The translations under genes and the position numbers were made by a program. 64,000 nt of DNA from Nonomuraea rubra (GTDB taxonomy: Bacteria; Actinomycetota; Actinomycetes; Streptosporangiales; Streptosporangiaceae). Below, piece after piece: positions 42,722 through 51,429 of the stretch (the first letter of the stretch is position 1; every line of letters starts with the position of its first letter). The notes beneath the pieces are model-generated. The model had not been told where the DNA came from, searched no databases, and saw only the letters and a list, made by a program, of their open reading frames with translations. The DNA is taken from positions 9,345,001 through 9,409,000 of the forward strand of contig NZ_JACHMI010000001.1 in NCBI RefSeq assembly GCF_014207985.1, read 5' to 3'.

Positions 42722-43600
42722 ATGACACCGCAGATCACCGGATTCACCCAGCGCCGCGTCACCGTCGCCGACGGGGTGGCGCTCAACGTCGCCGTAGGCG
42801 GCTCGGGCAGCCCCGTCGTGCTGCTGCACGGCTTCCCGCAGACCCACCTCATGTGGCGGCACGTCGCCGCCGACCTGGCCGCCGACCACACCGTCATCTG
42901 CCCGGACCTGCGCGGTTACGGCGACAGCGACAAGCCCGCCGACACCGACGGGCTGGCGTACTCCAAGCGCACGATGGCCGCCGACGTCGTCGCCCTGGCC
43001 AGAGCGCTGGGGCACGACCGCTTCGCGCTGGCCGGGCACGACCGGGGCGCGCTGGTCGCCGTCAGGGCGGGGCTCGACCACCCGGACGTCATCACGCACC
43101 TGGCCTCCCTGGACGTGCTCCCGACGCTGGACTCCTGGGAGGTGATGCAGGGCCGCTCGGCCGCCGTCGGGTTCCACCTGTACCTGATGGCCCAGCCGCC
43201 CGGCCTGCCGGAAGCCATGATCAGCGGGGCGGCGGACGCGTTCTTCGGGTACTTCCTCGACCTGTGGGCCAACGACCCGAACGCGATCCCGGCCGATGTG
43301 CGCGCCGCGTACCTGAAGGCGTCGCGCGAGGCCGTCCCGTCGATCGTGGCCGACTACCGGGCGACGGCGACAGTAGACGTGGAGCACGACGAAGCCGACC
43401 GCGAGGCGGGCAACAAGCTCACCATGCCGGTGACGGTGCTCCAGCAGGACTGGGGCGCGGCGCTCGGGTTCGACGCGGCCGGGAGGTGGCGGGCCTGGGC
43501 AGCGGATCTGGAGCACCGGACGGTGTCCTGCGGTCACTTCATGGCCGAGGAGGCTCCGGCGGAGGTGGTGAAGGCGCTGCGGGACCTCCTGGCCAGGTGA
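42722..43600 (+). CDS. Alpha/beta hydrolase, haloacetate dehalogenase/epoxide hydrolase-like
   Basis: Enzyme of 292 aa. The oxyanion segment is LLHGFPQTHLMW; the nucleophile is the Asp of GHDRGALVAVR, as in fluoroacetate dehalogenases and epoxide hydrolases where an Asp replaces Ser; the catalytic His is in VSCGHFMAEEAP. CPDLRGYGDSDKP is the usual strand after the oxyanion loop. Substrate cannot be fixed: haloacetates, epoxides and lactones are all handled by close relatives. The ATG at 42722 is preceded by AAGGAG at 11 nt. It is divergent from the SARP gene, a candidate regulator. Probably cytosolic. Confidence 0.88.
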   Translation: MTPQITGFTQRRVTVADGVALNVAVGGSGSPVVLLHGFPQTHLMWRHVAADLAADHTVICPDLRGYGDSDKPADTDGLAYSKRTMAADVVALARALGHDRFALAGHDRGALVAVRAGLDHPDVITHLASLDVLPTLDSWEVMQGRSAAVGFHLYLMAQPPGLPEAMISGAADAFFGYFLDLWANDPNAIPADVRAAYLKASREAVPSIVADYRATATVDVEHDEADREAGNKLTMPVTVLQQDWGAALGFDAAGRWRAWAADLEHRTVSCGHFMAEEAPAEVVKALRDLLAR

Positions 43601-43613
43601 GCCGGCTGACACC

Positions 43614-43641
43614 TTGATCTCGCCGGTAGACGGTCTACCAT
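43614..43641 (+). promoter_or_regulatory. Promoter with perfect palindromic operator for the ABC importer operon
   Basis: TTGATC (43614-43619) and TACCAT (43636-43641) are 16 nt apart. A perfect 15-bp palindrome GGTAGAC-G-GTCTACC (43625-43639) fills the spacer and runs into the -10 box, so a bound protein would block polymerase. The GntR/FCD regulator encoded at 47977 is a natural candidate binder. Confidence 0.6.
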
Positions 43642-43670
43642 CTTCGGTATCCGGTATGGAGCTGATAGGC

Positions 43671-44462
43671 ATGGCAGATCAGGCAGCGGCCGTCCGCCTG
43701 GAGGCCGTCTACAAGGCGTTCGTCCCTCGGGGACGGTCCGCGCAGCCGCTGCTGGCCCTGGAGGACGTGAGCTTCGACGCGCGGCCCGGCGAGTTCGTCA
43801 GCCTGGTCGGCCCGTCAGGGTGCGGCAAGTCCACGGTGCTGAACCTCCTCGCCGGCCTGATCCAGCCGTCCGCCGGGCGGGTGGTGCACCACGGCAGGCC
43901 GGTGACCGGCATCAACACCGAGGTCGGCTACATCACCCAGGACGACAACCTGCTGCCGTGGCGCTCGATGCTGCGCAACGTCGAGTACGGCCTGGAGCTG
44001 CGCCGCGTCCCCAAGGCCGAGCGGCGCCGCAGGGCTCAGGAGTTCGTCGAGCTGGTCGGGCTCAAGGGTTTCGAGAACCACTACCCCCACGAGCTGTCCG
44101 GCGGCATGCGCAAGCGGGCCGGGATCGTGCGCACGCTCGCGTACGACAGCGACGTCGTCCTCATGGACGAGCCGTTCGGCCCGCTGGACGCGCAGACCCG
44201 GGTGATCCTCCAGGACGAGCTGCTCAAGCTGTGGGAGCTGAAGCGGCCGACGGTCCTGTTCGTCACCCACGACCTCGTCGAGGCCATCGCGCTGAGCGAC
44301 CGGATCATCACGTTCACCTGCCGCCCCGGCCGCATCAAGCGGGAGTACGAGGTGCGGCTGCCCCGCCCCAGGGACGTCTTCCACATCCACGACGTCCCGC
44401 AGTTCAGGCAGCTCTACGACGCGCTGTGGGACGACATCCGCATGGAGATCGCGGCGACATGA
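43671..44462 (+). CDS. ABC importer ATP-binding protein (NrtD/SsuB/TauB type)
   Basis: ATPase of 263 aa with Walker A GPSGCGKST, the Q-loop ITQDDNLLPWRSM, signature LSGGMRKRAGIVRTL, Walker B DVVLMDEPFGPLD and the H-loop FVTHDL. The LPWRS after the Q-loop marks the nitrate/sulfonate/taurine importer group. The ATG at 43671 is chosen because GGAG lies 9 nt upstream; an earlier ATG at 43656 is possible. Its stop overlaps the first permease as ATGA. Part of a five-gene operon with two permeases, a binding protein and an FAH-family enzyme. Confidence 0.93.
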   Translation: MADQAAAVRLEAVYKAFVPRGRSAQPLLALEDVSFDARPGEFVSLVGPSGCGKSTVLNLLAGLIQPSAGRVVHHGRPVTGINTEVGYITQDDNLLPWRSMLRNVEYGLELRRVPKAERRRRAQEFVELVGLKGFENHYPHELSGGMRKRAGIVRTLAYDSDVVLMDEPFGPLDAQTRVILQDELLKLWELKRPTVLFVTHDLVEAIALSDRIITFTCRPGRIKREYEVRLPRPRDVFHIHDVPQFRQLYDALWDDIRMEIAAT

Positions 44463-45313
44463 CGATCAGGGACGCCCGCGGGACCACGGAGCACGCCACG
44501 GCACAGGTGCTCGCGCGGGCCGCGGGCCGGTCCCGGGCGGCCGCCGCCAGGGAGCGGCTGCTGGTGCGGTCCGGGATCGTCCTGCTGGGGGTGGCGCTGC
44601 TGGTGCTCTGGGAGTTCGGGGCGCCGCTGGTCGTCGAGCGCCGTTACGTCAGCTCCCCGTCGGAGGTGGCGGCCCGCCTGGCCGAGCTCGTTCTCGACGG
44701 TGAGCTGTGGGGGCACATCGGGGTGACGCTGGGCGAGGCGGGCGCGGGCTACCTCATCGGCATCGCGGTGGGGCTGGCGGCGGCGCTGGTCCTGGTGGCG
44801 GTGCCGGTGCTGGACGAGATCGCGGGGCCGTTCCTGGCGGCGTTCTACTCGATCCCGAAGATCGCGCTGGCGCCCATGTTCATCATGTGGTTCGGGCTCG
44901 GGGTGCTGCCGAAGGTGCTGCTGGCGGCGTTGATGGTGTTCCTGATCGTGCTGGCCAACACCGTGGCGGGGGTGCGCGGCATCAGCCCGGGGCTGGTGGA
45001 GGTGTCGCGGGTGATGGGGGCGCGGGGAGCGAGGCTGGTGCGGACGGTCGTGCTGCCCGGCGCGGCGCCCGCCGTGGTGGCGAGCATCCGGCTGACGTTC
45101 TCGCGGGCCATGGTCGGCGCGATCCTCGGCGAGTTCATCGCGGCGGCCCAGGGGCTGGGCTTCCTCATCGTACGGTCGTCGCGCCAGTTCGAGACGGCGA
45201 CCGTGTTCGCCGGGATCGTGGTGGTGGCCGTGCTGGTGATGCTGGTCAACGCGGTGATCAGGGCCGTGGAGTCACGGGCCCTGCCGTGGTGCGCGCAGAG
45301 GCCGCACGGATGA
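44459..45313 (+). CDS. ABC importer permease 1
   Basis: Permease of 284 aa with about six membrane helices and the EAA loop segment PGLVEVSRVMGARGARLVRTVVLPGA. YVSSPSEVAARLAEL and SIPKIALAPMFIMWFGLG are typical of SsuC/TauC/ThiX-type permeases. It overlaps both neighbours by 4 nt. A second, only distantly similar permease follows, so the channel is probably a heterodimer. Confidence 0.92.
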   Translation: MTIRDARGTTEHATAQVLARAAGRSRAAAARERLLVRSGIVLLGVALLVLWEFGAPLVVERRYVSSPSEVAARLAELVLDGELWGHIGVTLGEAGAGYLIGIAVGLAAALVLVAVPVLDEIAGPFLAAFYSIPKIALAPMFIMWFGLGVLPKVLLAALMVFLIVLANTVAGVRGISPGLVEVSRVMGARGARLVRTVVLPGAAPAVVASIRLTFSRAMVGAILGEFIAAAQGLGFLIVRSSRQFETATVFAGIVVVAVLVMLVNAVIRAVESRALPWCAQRPHG

Positions 45314-46146
45314 GCGCGGGCGAGCGGGTGCTCGGCGAGCAGGTGGCCAGGCATGCGCGCCGCCGCAGGGCCCGGCGGGCGGTCGTGTGGGCGGGCCGGA
45401 TCGGGCTGGCGGCGGGAGCCGTCGCCGCCTGGGACCTCGCCTCCGGCACCCTCGTCCGGCCGTTCTTCGTCAGCACCCCGTCCGCCGTCGCGGAGCGGCT
45501 CGCCGAGTGGGCGGTCTCGGCGGACTTCTGGTTCCACGCGCGGTTCACGCTCACCTCGACCGCGCTCGGCTTCCTGGCGGGCGCACTGCTCGGGGTGCTG
45601 CTGGCCTGGCCGCTGGCGCTGCGCCGGGTGGCCTACCGGGTGGTGGAGCCGTACTTCCTCATCGCGTACTCGGTGCCGGCGGTGGCGCTCGGGCCGGTGT
45701 TCATCCTCTGGTTCGGCATCGGGCTGGCGCCCAAGATCGTGCTGGCCGCGTACTTCGTGTTCTTCGTCGTCTTCATCAACACCGTCGAGGGCATCAGGCA
45801 GGTGCCGCAGGGCCTGATCGACGTCACCCGCGTGCTGGGCGGCGACCGGTGGGTGACGATGCGGTCGGTGCTGCTGCCGGGCGCGTTGCCGTACGTGCTG
45901 GCGGCCTTCCGCGTCACGCTGCCCGCCGCGATGATCGGCGCGGTGGTGGGCGAGTTCATCGCCTCCAACCGCGGCATCGGCTACCTGACCAGGGCGGCGG
46001 CCGGGCGGTACCAGACCGCTGGGGTGATCGCGGGCACGATCGTGCTGGCCGCGATCGTCCTGCTCCTGTCGCTGGCCCTGCGTCCCCTGTCCCGCGTGCT
46101 GCGCTGGCGGCCGGAGGTCCGGCTGCGCGGTGAGGAGGTCTCATGA
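45310..46146 (+). CDS. ABC importer permease 2
   Basis: Permease of 278 aa, same family as permease 1 ([35 protein letters not shown]) with the EAA loop [26 protein letters not shown]. The ATG at 45310 overlaps the previous stop and its own stop overlaps the binding-protein ATG, so the order and stoichiometry are translationally tied. Five to six membrane helices after a basic N-terminus. Confidence 0.92.
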   Translation: MSAGERVLGEQVARHARRRRARRAVVWAGRIGLAAGAVAAWDLASGTLVRPFFVSTPSAVAERLAEWAVSADFWFHARFTLTSTALGFLAGALLGVLLAWPLALRRVAYRVVEPYFLIAYSVPAVALGPVFILWFGIGLAPKIVLAAYFVFFVVFINTVEGIRQVPQGLIDVTRVLGGDRWVTMRSVLLPGALPYVLAAFRVTLPAAMIGAVVGEFIASNRGIGYLTRAAAGRYQTAGVIAGTIVLAAIVLLLSLALRPLSRVLRWRPEVRLRGEEVS

Positions 46147-47162
46147 GAGCCCGATCAGGAACGGCCGCGGTGCTGCTCGCCGCGGTGGCCGGGTGCGGGG
46201 GCGCGGCGGAGCCGGCGCAGGAGGCGAAGAGGATCACGATCGCGTCCGCGCCGAACGTGTTCCTCTCCGCCCTGTACGTCGCCAAGGACGACGGCCTGTT
46301 CGCCAAGGAGGGGCTCACGGTCGAGATCGTGGAGGTGGAGAGCGGCAACGACAGCATCGCCGCGCTCGCCTCCGGCCAGGCCCAGTACGCCGACGTCGGC
46401 TTCGAGGACCTGGCCGAGCTGAGCAGGGCGGGCGACGACTCGGTGGTCATGGCGCACGACATACTCAACCGGGTGACGCTCACGCTGGTCATGCGCAAGG
46501 AGGTGGCCGAGCGCAAGAACGTCACCGCGGCCTCGCCGCTGCGCGACCGGCTGGGCGCGCTCCGGGGCCTCAAGATCGGCATCACCTCGCCGGGCTCCCC
46601 CACCGACACGTACATGCGCTACTACCTCGGCTCGGTCGGCCTGGACCCGGAGCGGGACGTGGAGCTGGTGCCGCTCGGCGGCGGGTCCGCGCTGCTGGCC
46701 GCGCTGGAGAAGGGCCAGATCGACGCCTACCACCTGTCGCCGCCGACCCCGTACGTGGCCGCGGAGAAGGGCTTCGGCGTGGTGCTCATCGACGGGCCCA
46801 AGGGCGAGGTGCCGGAGCTGGACAGGTTCGACTACACCGCCTGGGCCACCTCGCGCCAGTGGGCCGGGGAGAACGCCGGGACCGCGGCCGCCTTCAGCCG
46901 CGTGCTGGCGCAGGCGACCGTCAAGGTCAAGCAGCAGCCAGACGCGGTGGCCGCCCAGATCATGGACGACCTGGGCAGCAGCGACCAGGCGACGGTGCTG
47001 CGCACGGTCAAGGCGATGTCCTCCGCGCTGTCGGACCGGGGCTGCTTCGACCCGGCGGTCGTCCAGCGCACGCTCGATGTCATGCTCAGGCTGAAGATCC
47101 TGGAGGAGAAGGCGGACGCGGCCGAGGGCCGCCTCTGGACGAACGAGTACAACGGCTGCTGA
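46143..47162 (+). CDS. ABC importer substrate-binding lipoprotein (NMT1/SsuA-like)
   Basis: Lipoprotein of 339 aa: short signal ([18 protein letters not shown]) with lipobox VAGC, lipidated at C18. The mature protein opens [34 protein letters not shown], the NMT1/THI5-like binding fold, with [23 protein letters not shown] in the middle. Such proteins bind pyrimidine precursors, sulfonates, aromatic acids or similar small compounds; the FAH-family enzyme next in the operon hints at an aromatic- or keto-acid-related ligand, an inference only. Confidence 0.9.
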   Translation: MRARSGTAAVLLAAVAGCGGAAEPAQEAKRITIASAPNVFLSALYVAKDDGLFAKEGLTVEIVEVESGNDSIAALASGQAQYADVGFEDLAELSRAGDDSVVMAHDILNRVTLTLVMRKEVAERKNVTAASPLRDRLGALRGLKIGITSPGSPTDTYMRYYLGSVGLDPERDVELVPLGGGSALLAALEKGQIDAYHLSPPTPYVAAEKGFGVVLIDGPKGEVPELDRFDYTAWATSRQWAGENAGTAAAFSRVLAQATVKVKQQPDAVAAQIMDDLGSSDQATVLRTVKAMSSALSDRGCFDPAVVQRTLDVMLRLKILEEKADAAEGRLWTNEYNGC

Positions 47163-47170
47163 GGAGCGAG

Positions 47171-47932
47171 ATGCGCATCATCAGGTACGACGACGCGGGC
47201 ACGGCGCGGTGGGGGGTGATCGACGCCGGTGGAACGGTGCGGGCCGCCGCCGGAGACCCGTACACGGAGCTGGTCCCCGGCGACCCGGTGGGCGGCGACG
47301 TGCGGCTGCTCGCGCCCGTCACCCCGAGCAAGATCCTCTGCGTCGGCCGGAACTACGCCGACCACGCGGCCGAGTTCGGCAACCCCGTGCCGAAGGAGCC
47401 GCTGATCTTCCTCAAGCCGCCGTCGTCGATCGTCGGCCCCGGCGAGGCGGTCGTCTACCCGTCGCTGTCGGGGCGACTCGACCCCGAGGCGGAGCTGGTC
47501 GTGGTGATCGGCCGCGCGGGGCGGCGGGTGAAGGCCGAGGACGCGATGTCGGTGGTGTTCGGCTACACGATCGGCAACGACGTCACCGCCCGCGACATCC
47601 AGAAGAGCGACCCGCAGTGGACGCGCGGCAAGGGCTTCGACACCTTCTGCCCGCTCGGGCCGTGGGTGGACACCCAGTTCGACCCGTCGGACGTGCGCGT
47701 CACCTGCACGGTGAACGGCGAGCTGCGCCAGGACGGCCGTACCAGGGACTTCATCTTCGGCATCCCCGAGCTGATCGCGTACGTGTCGGCCTTCTCCACG
47801 CTGGAGCCGGGCGACGTCATCATGACCGGCACCCCGCCGGGGGTGCGTCCGGTGCAGCCGGGCGACACGATGACCGTCACGGTGGAGGGGCTGGGCGAGC
47901 TGAGCAATCCGGTGCTGGCGGAGGACGCCTGA
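47171..47932 (+). CDS. Fumarylacetoacetate hydrolase (FAH) family protein
   Basis: Enzyme of 253 aa with the FAH C-terminal fold: [16 protein letters not shown], a metal site from [26 protein letters not shown], and [14 protein letters not shown] near the end. Members hydrolyse or decarboxylate beta-keto acids in catechol and homoprotocatechuate breakdown, act on oxaloacetate, or cleave acylpyruvates. GAGGAGCGAG precedes the ATG at 47171, 8 nt after the binding-protein stop, so it belongs to the importer operon and probably acts on the imported compound or a product of it. Confidence 0.9.
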   Translation: MRIIRYDDAGTARWGVIDAGGTVRAAAGDPYTELVPGDPVGGDVRLLAPVTPSKILCVGRNYADHAAEFGNPVPKEPLIFLKPPSSIVGPGEAVVYPSLSGRLDPEAELVVVIGRAGRRVKAEDAMSVVFGYTIGNDVTARDIQKSDPQWTRGKGFDTFCPLGPWVDTQFDPSDVRVTCTVNGELRQDGRTRDFIFGIPELIAYVSAFSTLEPGDVIMTGTPPGVRPVQPGDTMTVTVEGLGELSNPVLAEDA

Positions 47933-47963
47933 CCTCCCCGGACAGCCGCCGGTGAGCGCCGCT

Positions 47964-47969
47964 TATAGT
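47964..47969 (+). promoter_or_regulatory. -10 box for the leaderless gntR-type gene
   Basis: TATAGT (47964-47969) ends 7 nt before the GTG at 47977. An upstream GTG at 47968 overlaps the box itself and is therefore unlikely to be the start. No good -35 was found, so activation or an extended -10 mechanism is possible. Confidence 0.5.
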
Positions 47970-47976
47970 GGCTTTC

Positions 47977-48636
47977 GTGACGACCGTCGTGCTCAAGCCC
48001 GGCCCGCCCGCGCGCACCGCGCACGCCTTCGTCTACGAAACGCTCCGGCGGGCGATCCTCGGCGGCGACCTGCCCCTCGGCTACCGGCTCGTCCAGGCCG
48101 ACATCGCCGCCCAGCTCAAGGTGAGCATCACGCCGGTCCGGGAGGCCCTGCGCGACCTGGCGGGCGAGGGGCTGATCAGGATCGACGCCCACAAGGGCGC
48201 GATGCTGCGCGAGTTCGACCTGTCCGAGGTCAGGGAGATCTACGAGCTGCGCCGCATGCTGGAGCCCGTCTCGATCCGCAAGGCCGTGGAACGTATCACC
48301 GACGAGGAGATCGACCTGGCGGAGGGGCTGCGCATGCGGATGCGCGAGGAGCTCGACCCAGGCGAGTGGGTCGAGCTCAACCGCCGCTTCCACGCCGTCT
48401 TCAGCGATGCGGCCGGCTCGCCCCGGCTGTGCGCGATACTCAAGGGCCTGCGCGACGGCGCCGCCGTCTACGTGGGCCTGTCCCTGCGCGGGCACGAGCG
48501 GGCGCGCAGGGCCGAGGCCGACCGCGACCATCGCGAGCTGGTGACGGCGTTCAGGGGGCGGCGCGCCGAGGAGGCGGTGGAGATCGTCCTGCGCCACCTC
48601 GACGCGACCATGGCCGCCCTCGAACGGCTCGCCTAA
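47977..48636 (+). CDS. GntR family transcriptional regulator, FCD subfamily
   Basis: Regulator of 219 aa. The winged helix (about 10-72) shows FVYETLRRAILGGDLPLGYR and AQLKVSITPVREALRDLAGEGL. The FCD effector domain (about 85-210) has EIYELRRMLEPVSIRKAVE and metal- or acid-binding histidines (NRRFHAVF, HRELVTAF). FCD regulators mostly respond to organic acids such as lactate, gluconate or dicarboxylates. The GTG at 47977 is chosen because the -10 box ends 7 nt before it. The gene overlaps the convergent MFS gene by 4 bp; dyads before the importer operon and before the MFS gene are candidate targets. Confidence 0.92.
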   Translation: MTTVVLKPGPPARTAHAFVYETLRRAILGGDLPLGYRLVQADIAAQLKVSITPVREALRDLAGEGLIRIDAHKGAMLREFDLSEVREIYELRRMLEPVSIRKAVERITDEEIDLAEGLRMRMREELDPGEWVELNRRFHAVFSDAAGSPRLCAILKGLRDGAAVYVGLSLRGHERARRAEADRDHRELVTAFRGRRAEEAVEIVLRHLDATMAALERLA

Positions 48637-49961
48637 CCGGCCTTGGCCTGCGGATCGTCGTACTCGACCGCGTAGTCCTGCTGCGATCGGTCCTTCAGCA
48701 GGTACGCCGCCACGACGCTGATCGCGGCACAGATCGCCATGTAGATCGCGATGGCCATGGAGCTCTGGTACGTCGCGTACAGCCAGACCGCGATGAGCGG
48801 CGCCGGCCCGCCCGCCGTGATCGAGGCGAGCTGGTAGCCGAGCGAGGCGCCGCTGTAGCGCAGCCGCCCGGTGAAGCTCTCGGCGATGAACGTGGCCTGC
48901 GGGCCGTACTGGATGTCGTGGATGGGCGCGGCCAGCACGATGGCCAGGAACACCAGCGCGGGCACGCGGGTGTCGAGCAGCGGCCAGTAGACGAACGACC
49001 ACGCCACCATGGACAGGGCGCCCACGATGTAGAGCCGCCTGCGCCCCACCAGGTCGGAGATGTAACCCCAGAACGGCACCGTGAACAGCGACACGATCCC
49101 GGCCACGATCACGTACGTGTAGACGTCGCTCGCCGCGAAGCCCAGCGTCCTGGTGGCGTAGGTGAGGATGAAGACCGTGAAGATGTAGAACGGCGCCTGC
49201 TGCCCGGTGCGCAGCAGCGCGCTGAGCACGATCTCCTTCCAGTTCATGACGAGGACCTGGCGCACGGGCACCCGCTCGACCTTGTTCTCCGCGACGACCT
49301 TGGCGAAGACCGGCGTCTCCAGGATGCCGAGCCTGATGTACAGGCCGATGGCCGCCATCACGACGCTGAGCAGGAACGGGATGCGCCATCCCCAGTACGG
49401 GTCCATCGGCTCGAACACCTGCAGGGCCAGGTAGCCGAGCACGAGCCCGACGGGCACGCCGAACTGCGGCCAGCTCCCGAGGAAGCCGCGCCGCCCGCCG
49501 CGCGACTTGCCCCACTCGGTGGCCAGCAGCACCGACCCGCCCCACTCGCCGCCGACGCTGATGCCCTGCAGCAGGCGCAGGAGGGTGAGCAGGATGCCGC
49601 CCCAGATGCCGATCTGCTCGTACGTGGGCACCAGGCCGACGAGGGCGGTGGCGATGCCCATGGTCATGAGGGTGATGATGAGGGTGGCCTTGCGGCCGAT
49701 GCGGTCACCGTAGTGGCCGAAGATCGCCGCGCCGATGGGGCGGGCGGCGAAGCCGCCGAAGTAGGTGCCGAGGGCCAGCAGGAGACCCGTCGTCTGGTCG
49801 CTGGTGGGGAAGAACAGCTCCGCGAAGATGGTGCTGGCGGCGAAGCCGTAGAGGAAGAAGTCGTACCACTCGATCGAGGTGCCCACTGCGGAGGCGACCA
49901 CCGCGCGGACCAGTTGCCGTCGTTTCTGCTGACCTGTCGCGTCGAGTCCTTGCTCAACCAT
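48633..49961 (-). CDS. MFS transporter, metabolite:H+ symporter (MHS) type
   Basis: Transporter of 442 aa with 12 predicted helices. The N-terminus GTSIEWYDFFLYGFAASTIFAELFFP and the loop GHYGDRIGRKATLI define the MHS family (shikimate, alpha-ketoglutarate, proline/betaine symporters), as does LLRLLQGISVGGEWGGSVLLATEW. Likely substrate is an organic acid carried with protons. AGGAG lies 6 nt before the ATG at 49961. A 34-bp dyad upstream and the convergent GntR/FCD gene suggest acid-responsive control. The C-terminal tail (QQDYAVEYDDPQAKAG) is cytoplasmic. Confidence 0.93.
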   Translation of the reverse strand: MVEQGLDATGQQKRRQLVRAVVASAVGTSIEWYDFFLYGFAASTIFAELFFPTSDQTTGLLLALGTYFGGFAARPIGAAIFGHYGDRIGRKATLIITLMTMGIATALVGLVPTYEQIGIWGGILLTLLRLLQGISVGGEWGGSVLLATEWGKSRGGRRGFLGSWPQFGVPVGLVLGYLALQVFEPMDPYWGWRIPFLLSVVMAAIGLYIRLGILETPVFAKVVAENKVERVPVRQVLVMNWKEIVLSALLRTGQQAPFYIFTVFILTYATRTLGFAASDVYTYVIVAGIVSLFTVPFWGYISDLVGRRRLYIVGALSMVAWSFVYWPLLDTRVPALVFLAIVLAAPIHDIQYGPQATFIAESFTGRLRYSGASLGYQLASITAGGPAPLIAVWLYATYQSSMAIAIYMAICAAISVVAAYLLKDRSQQDYAVEYDDPQAKAG

Positions 49962-49992
49962 CTACCGCTCCTGGGGTAGGTCACGCGTTAAC

Positions 49993-50026
49993 GGTGACGG
50001 TACATGATGCATCATCGATGGTCACC
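49993..50026. promoter_or_regulatory. 34-bp nested dyad upstream of the MFS gene
   Basis: A perfect 12-bp palindrome ATGATGCATCAT (50004-50015) lies inside GGTGAC (49993-49998) and GTCACC (50021-50026), all centred exactly on 50009.5 with 5-bp unmatched gaps. This looks like a bipartite operator. FCD-GntR dimers bind short AT-containing palindromes, so the regulator at 47977 is one candidate. It lies 32 nt before the MFS start and 76 nt before the lipoprotein gene. Confidence 0.6.
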
Positions 50027-50101
50027 AGGCTGAAAGCGCTGGTTCGGGGCGGTGTTCGGGGGTATTGGAACGACTACGGTCCGGAGGGAGAAGCTGACGT
50101 G

Positions 50102-50635
50102 ATGCGTCCAATCGCCGCCGTCGTGGCGGTCGTGGCCCTGGCGGTCAGCGGCTGCGCGATCGCCGGCTTCGACGAGGCCAACCGGGTTCCGCAGAACGAC
50201 GGAGCCAACGCCAACGTGGGCGACAGCCTGAGCCTGCGCAACATCTTCCTCCTGGGCGGCACCGACTCGGCCTCGCCGCCCGCGCAGCAGGCGCTGTTCG
50301 GGGTGATCGTCAACGACGCCCAGCGGCCCGACCAGCTCGAACGGATCACCATGGAGGGCGGCGGCACCGTGCAGCTCGCCGGGCAGCCCCTCGCGCTGCC
50401 GCCCGACCAGGCCGTCGGCACCGGCAACAAGCCGATCGGCACGGCCACCGGGGTGCGCGGCAACGTGGTGCCGATGACGTTCACGTTCCGCGAGGCCAAG
50501 CCGGTGCGCCTGATGGTGCCGGTGAAGACGCGGACGGGACACTTCGCCAACCTGCCGTCCGCTCCGGCGGGCCCGCCGGCGTCGGCGCCGCCGGTCACCG
50601 CGCCGCCCACCGGCTCACCCAGCCCTACGGGCTGA
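50102..50635 (+). CDS. LpqE-like lipoprotein, PCuAC-related
   Basis: Predicted lipoprotein of 177 aa: signal MRPIAAVVAVVALAVSGC with lipobox VSGC, lipidated at C18. The beta-rich middle (LRNIFLLGG, ALFGVIVNDAQRPDQLERITMEGGG, MTFTFREAKPVRLMVPVKTRTG) resembles mycobacterial LpqE and the PCuAC/DUF461 copper-chaperone fold, but I do not see the H-x-Met copper ligands of true PCuAC, so copper binding is doubtful. The C-terminus is Pro/Ala/Thr-rich. GGAGGGAG precedes the start; a GTG one codon earlier (50099) is possible. It converges on the IclR gene with an 11-bp overlap. Confidence 0.75.
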   Translation: MRPIAAVVAVVALAVSGCAIAGFDEANRVPQNDGANANVGDSLSLRNIFLLGGTDSASPPAQQALFGVIVNDAQRPDQLERITMEGGGTVQLAGQPLALPPDQAVGTGNKPIGTATGVRGNVVPMTFTFREAKPVRLMVPVKTRTGHFANLPSAPAGPPASAPPVTAPPTGSPSPTG

Positions 50636-51341
50636 CGAGATCCTGGCCCAGCGTCCTGGCGGCCCGCGTGACGAGCTTGCCGTACTCCGCGCGCAGTTCC
50701 TCCGTCATGCGGCTGGCCGGGGTGGAGACGCTGAGGCTGGCGATCGGGCCGGCGGGGCCGAGGACCGCGGCGGCGACGGCGGCGATGTCGGCGCGCCATT
50801 CGCCGCGGTTGTCGGCGTATCCGCGCTGGAGCACGGCGTCCAGCTCGGCACGGAGCGCGCGCGGGTCGGTGATCGTGGTGGCGGTGTAGCCGGGCAGCTC
50901 GCCGAGCGGCCGGTCGAGGTGGGCCAGCACGGCCTTGCCGTTGGCGGAGGCGTGCAGCGGCAGCCGGATGCCCAGCGGCAGCACGATGCGCAGCGGCTTG
51001 TCGGTCTCCAGCCGCTCGATCAGCACGACCGCGTCGCCCTCGGGCACCATCAGGTGGATCGTCTCGCCGGTGGCCTGGCGCAGCTCCTCCATGACCGGTA
51101 CGGCCGCGTCCCGCAGCCCCAGCTCGGTGCGGCGGGCCACCTGGAGTGCCTTGCTGGTGACCTGCCAGCGCGTGACCTCGCCCCCGGCCGGCCTGATCCA
51201 CCCGGCCTCGTGCAGCGTCCTCAGCGACCGCTGCACGGTGCTCTTGGGCAGGCCGAGCCCGCGTGCCAGCTCGCCGACGCCGATGGGCTGCCGGTCGGCG
51301 ACCTCTTCGAGCACACGGAGGGCGTTGATCACGTTCTGCAT
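50625..51341 (-). CDS. IclR family transcriptional regulator
   Basis: Regulator of 238 aa. The winged helix-turn-helix (about 5-60) reads ALRVLEEVADRQPIGVGELA then GLPKSTVQRSLRTLHEAGWI. The IclR effector domain follows (TGETIHLMVPEGDAVVLIER, PLHASANGKAVLA, GYADNRGEW). The ATG at 51341 is chosen because GAGGAG lies 7 nt upstream. It is divergent from the aminotransferase-dehydrogenase-carrier operon and most likely controls it; IclR proteins often govern glyoxylate and aromatic-acid genes. Confidence 0.93.
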   Translation of the reverse strand: MQNVINALRVLEEVADRQPIGVGELARGLGLPKSTVQRSLRTLHEAGWIRPAGGEVTRWQVTSKALQVARRTELGLRDAAVPVMEELRQATGETIHLMVPEGDAVVLIERLETDKPLRIVLPLGIRLPLHASANGKAVLAHLDRPLGELPGYTATTITDPRALRAELDAVLQRGYADNRGEWRADIAAVAAAVLGPAGPIASLSVSTPASRMTEELRAEYGKLVTRAARTLGQDLVSP

Positions 51342-51344
51342 GCA

Positions 51345-51373
51345 TTGACTCCTCTGCGGACCGATTTTAATGT
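51345..51373 (+). promoter_or_regulatory. Promoter of the aminotransferase operon
   Basis: TTGACT (51345-51350), 17-nt spacer, TAATGT (51368-51373); start near 51380, about 50 nt before the GTG at 51430. The -35 box lies 4 bp from the IclR start codon, and a TTAATG direct repeat (51367 and 51373) covers the -10, so IclR binding here could control both genes. Confidence 0.45.
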
Positions 51374-51429
51374 TAATGAACCGCACAGCGGCACGCCGTG
51401 CCGTGTGATGGCACGGAGGTGGTCAGACA

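Noticed and set aside
49959..49982. CTACC/GGTAG half sites around the MFS ribosome-binding site, similar to the importer palindrome
   Set aside because: Arms point outward and coincide with the Shine-Dalgarno and start codon; likely chance.
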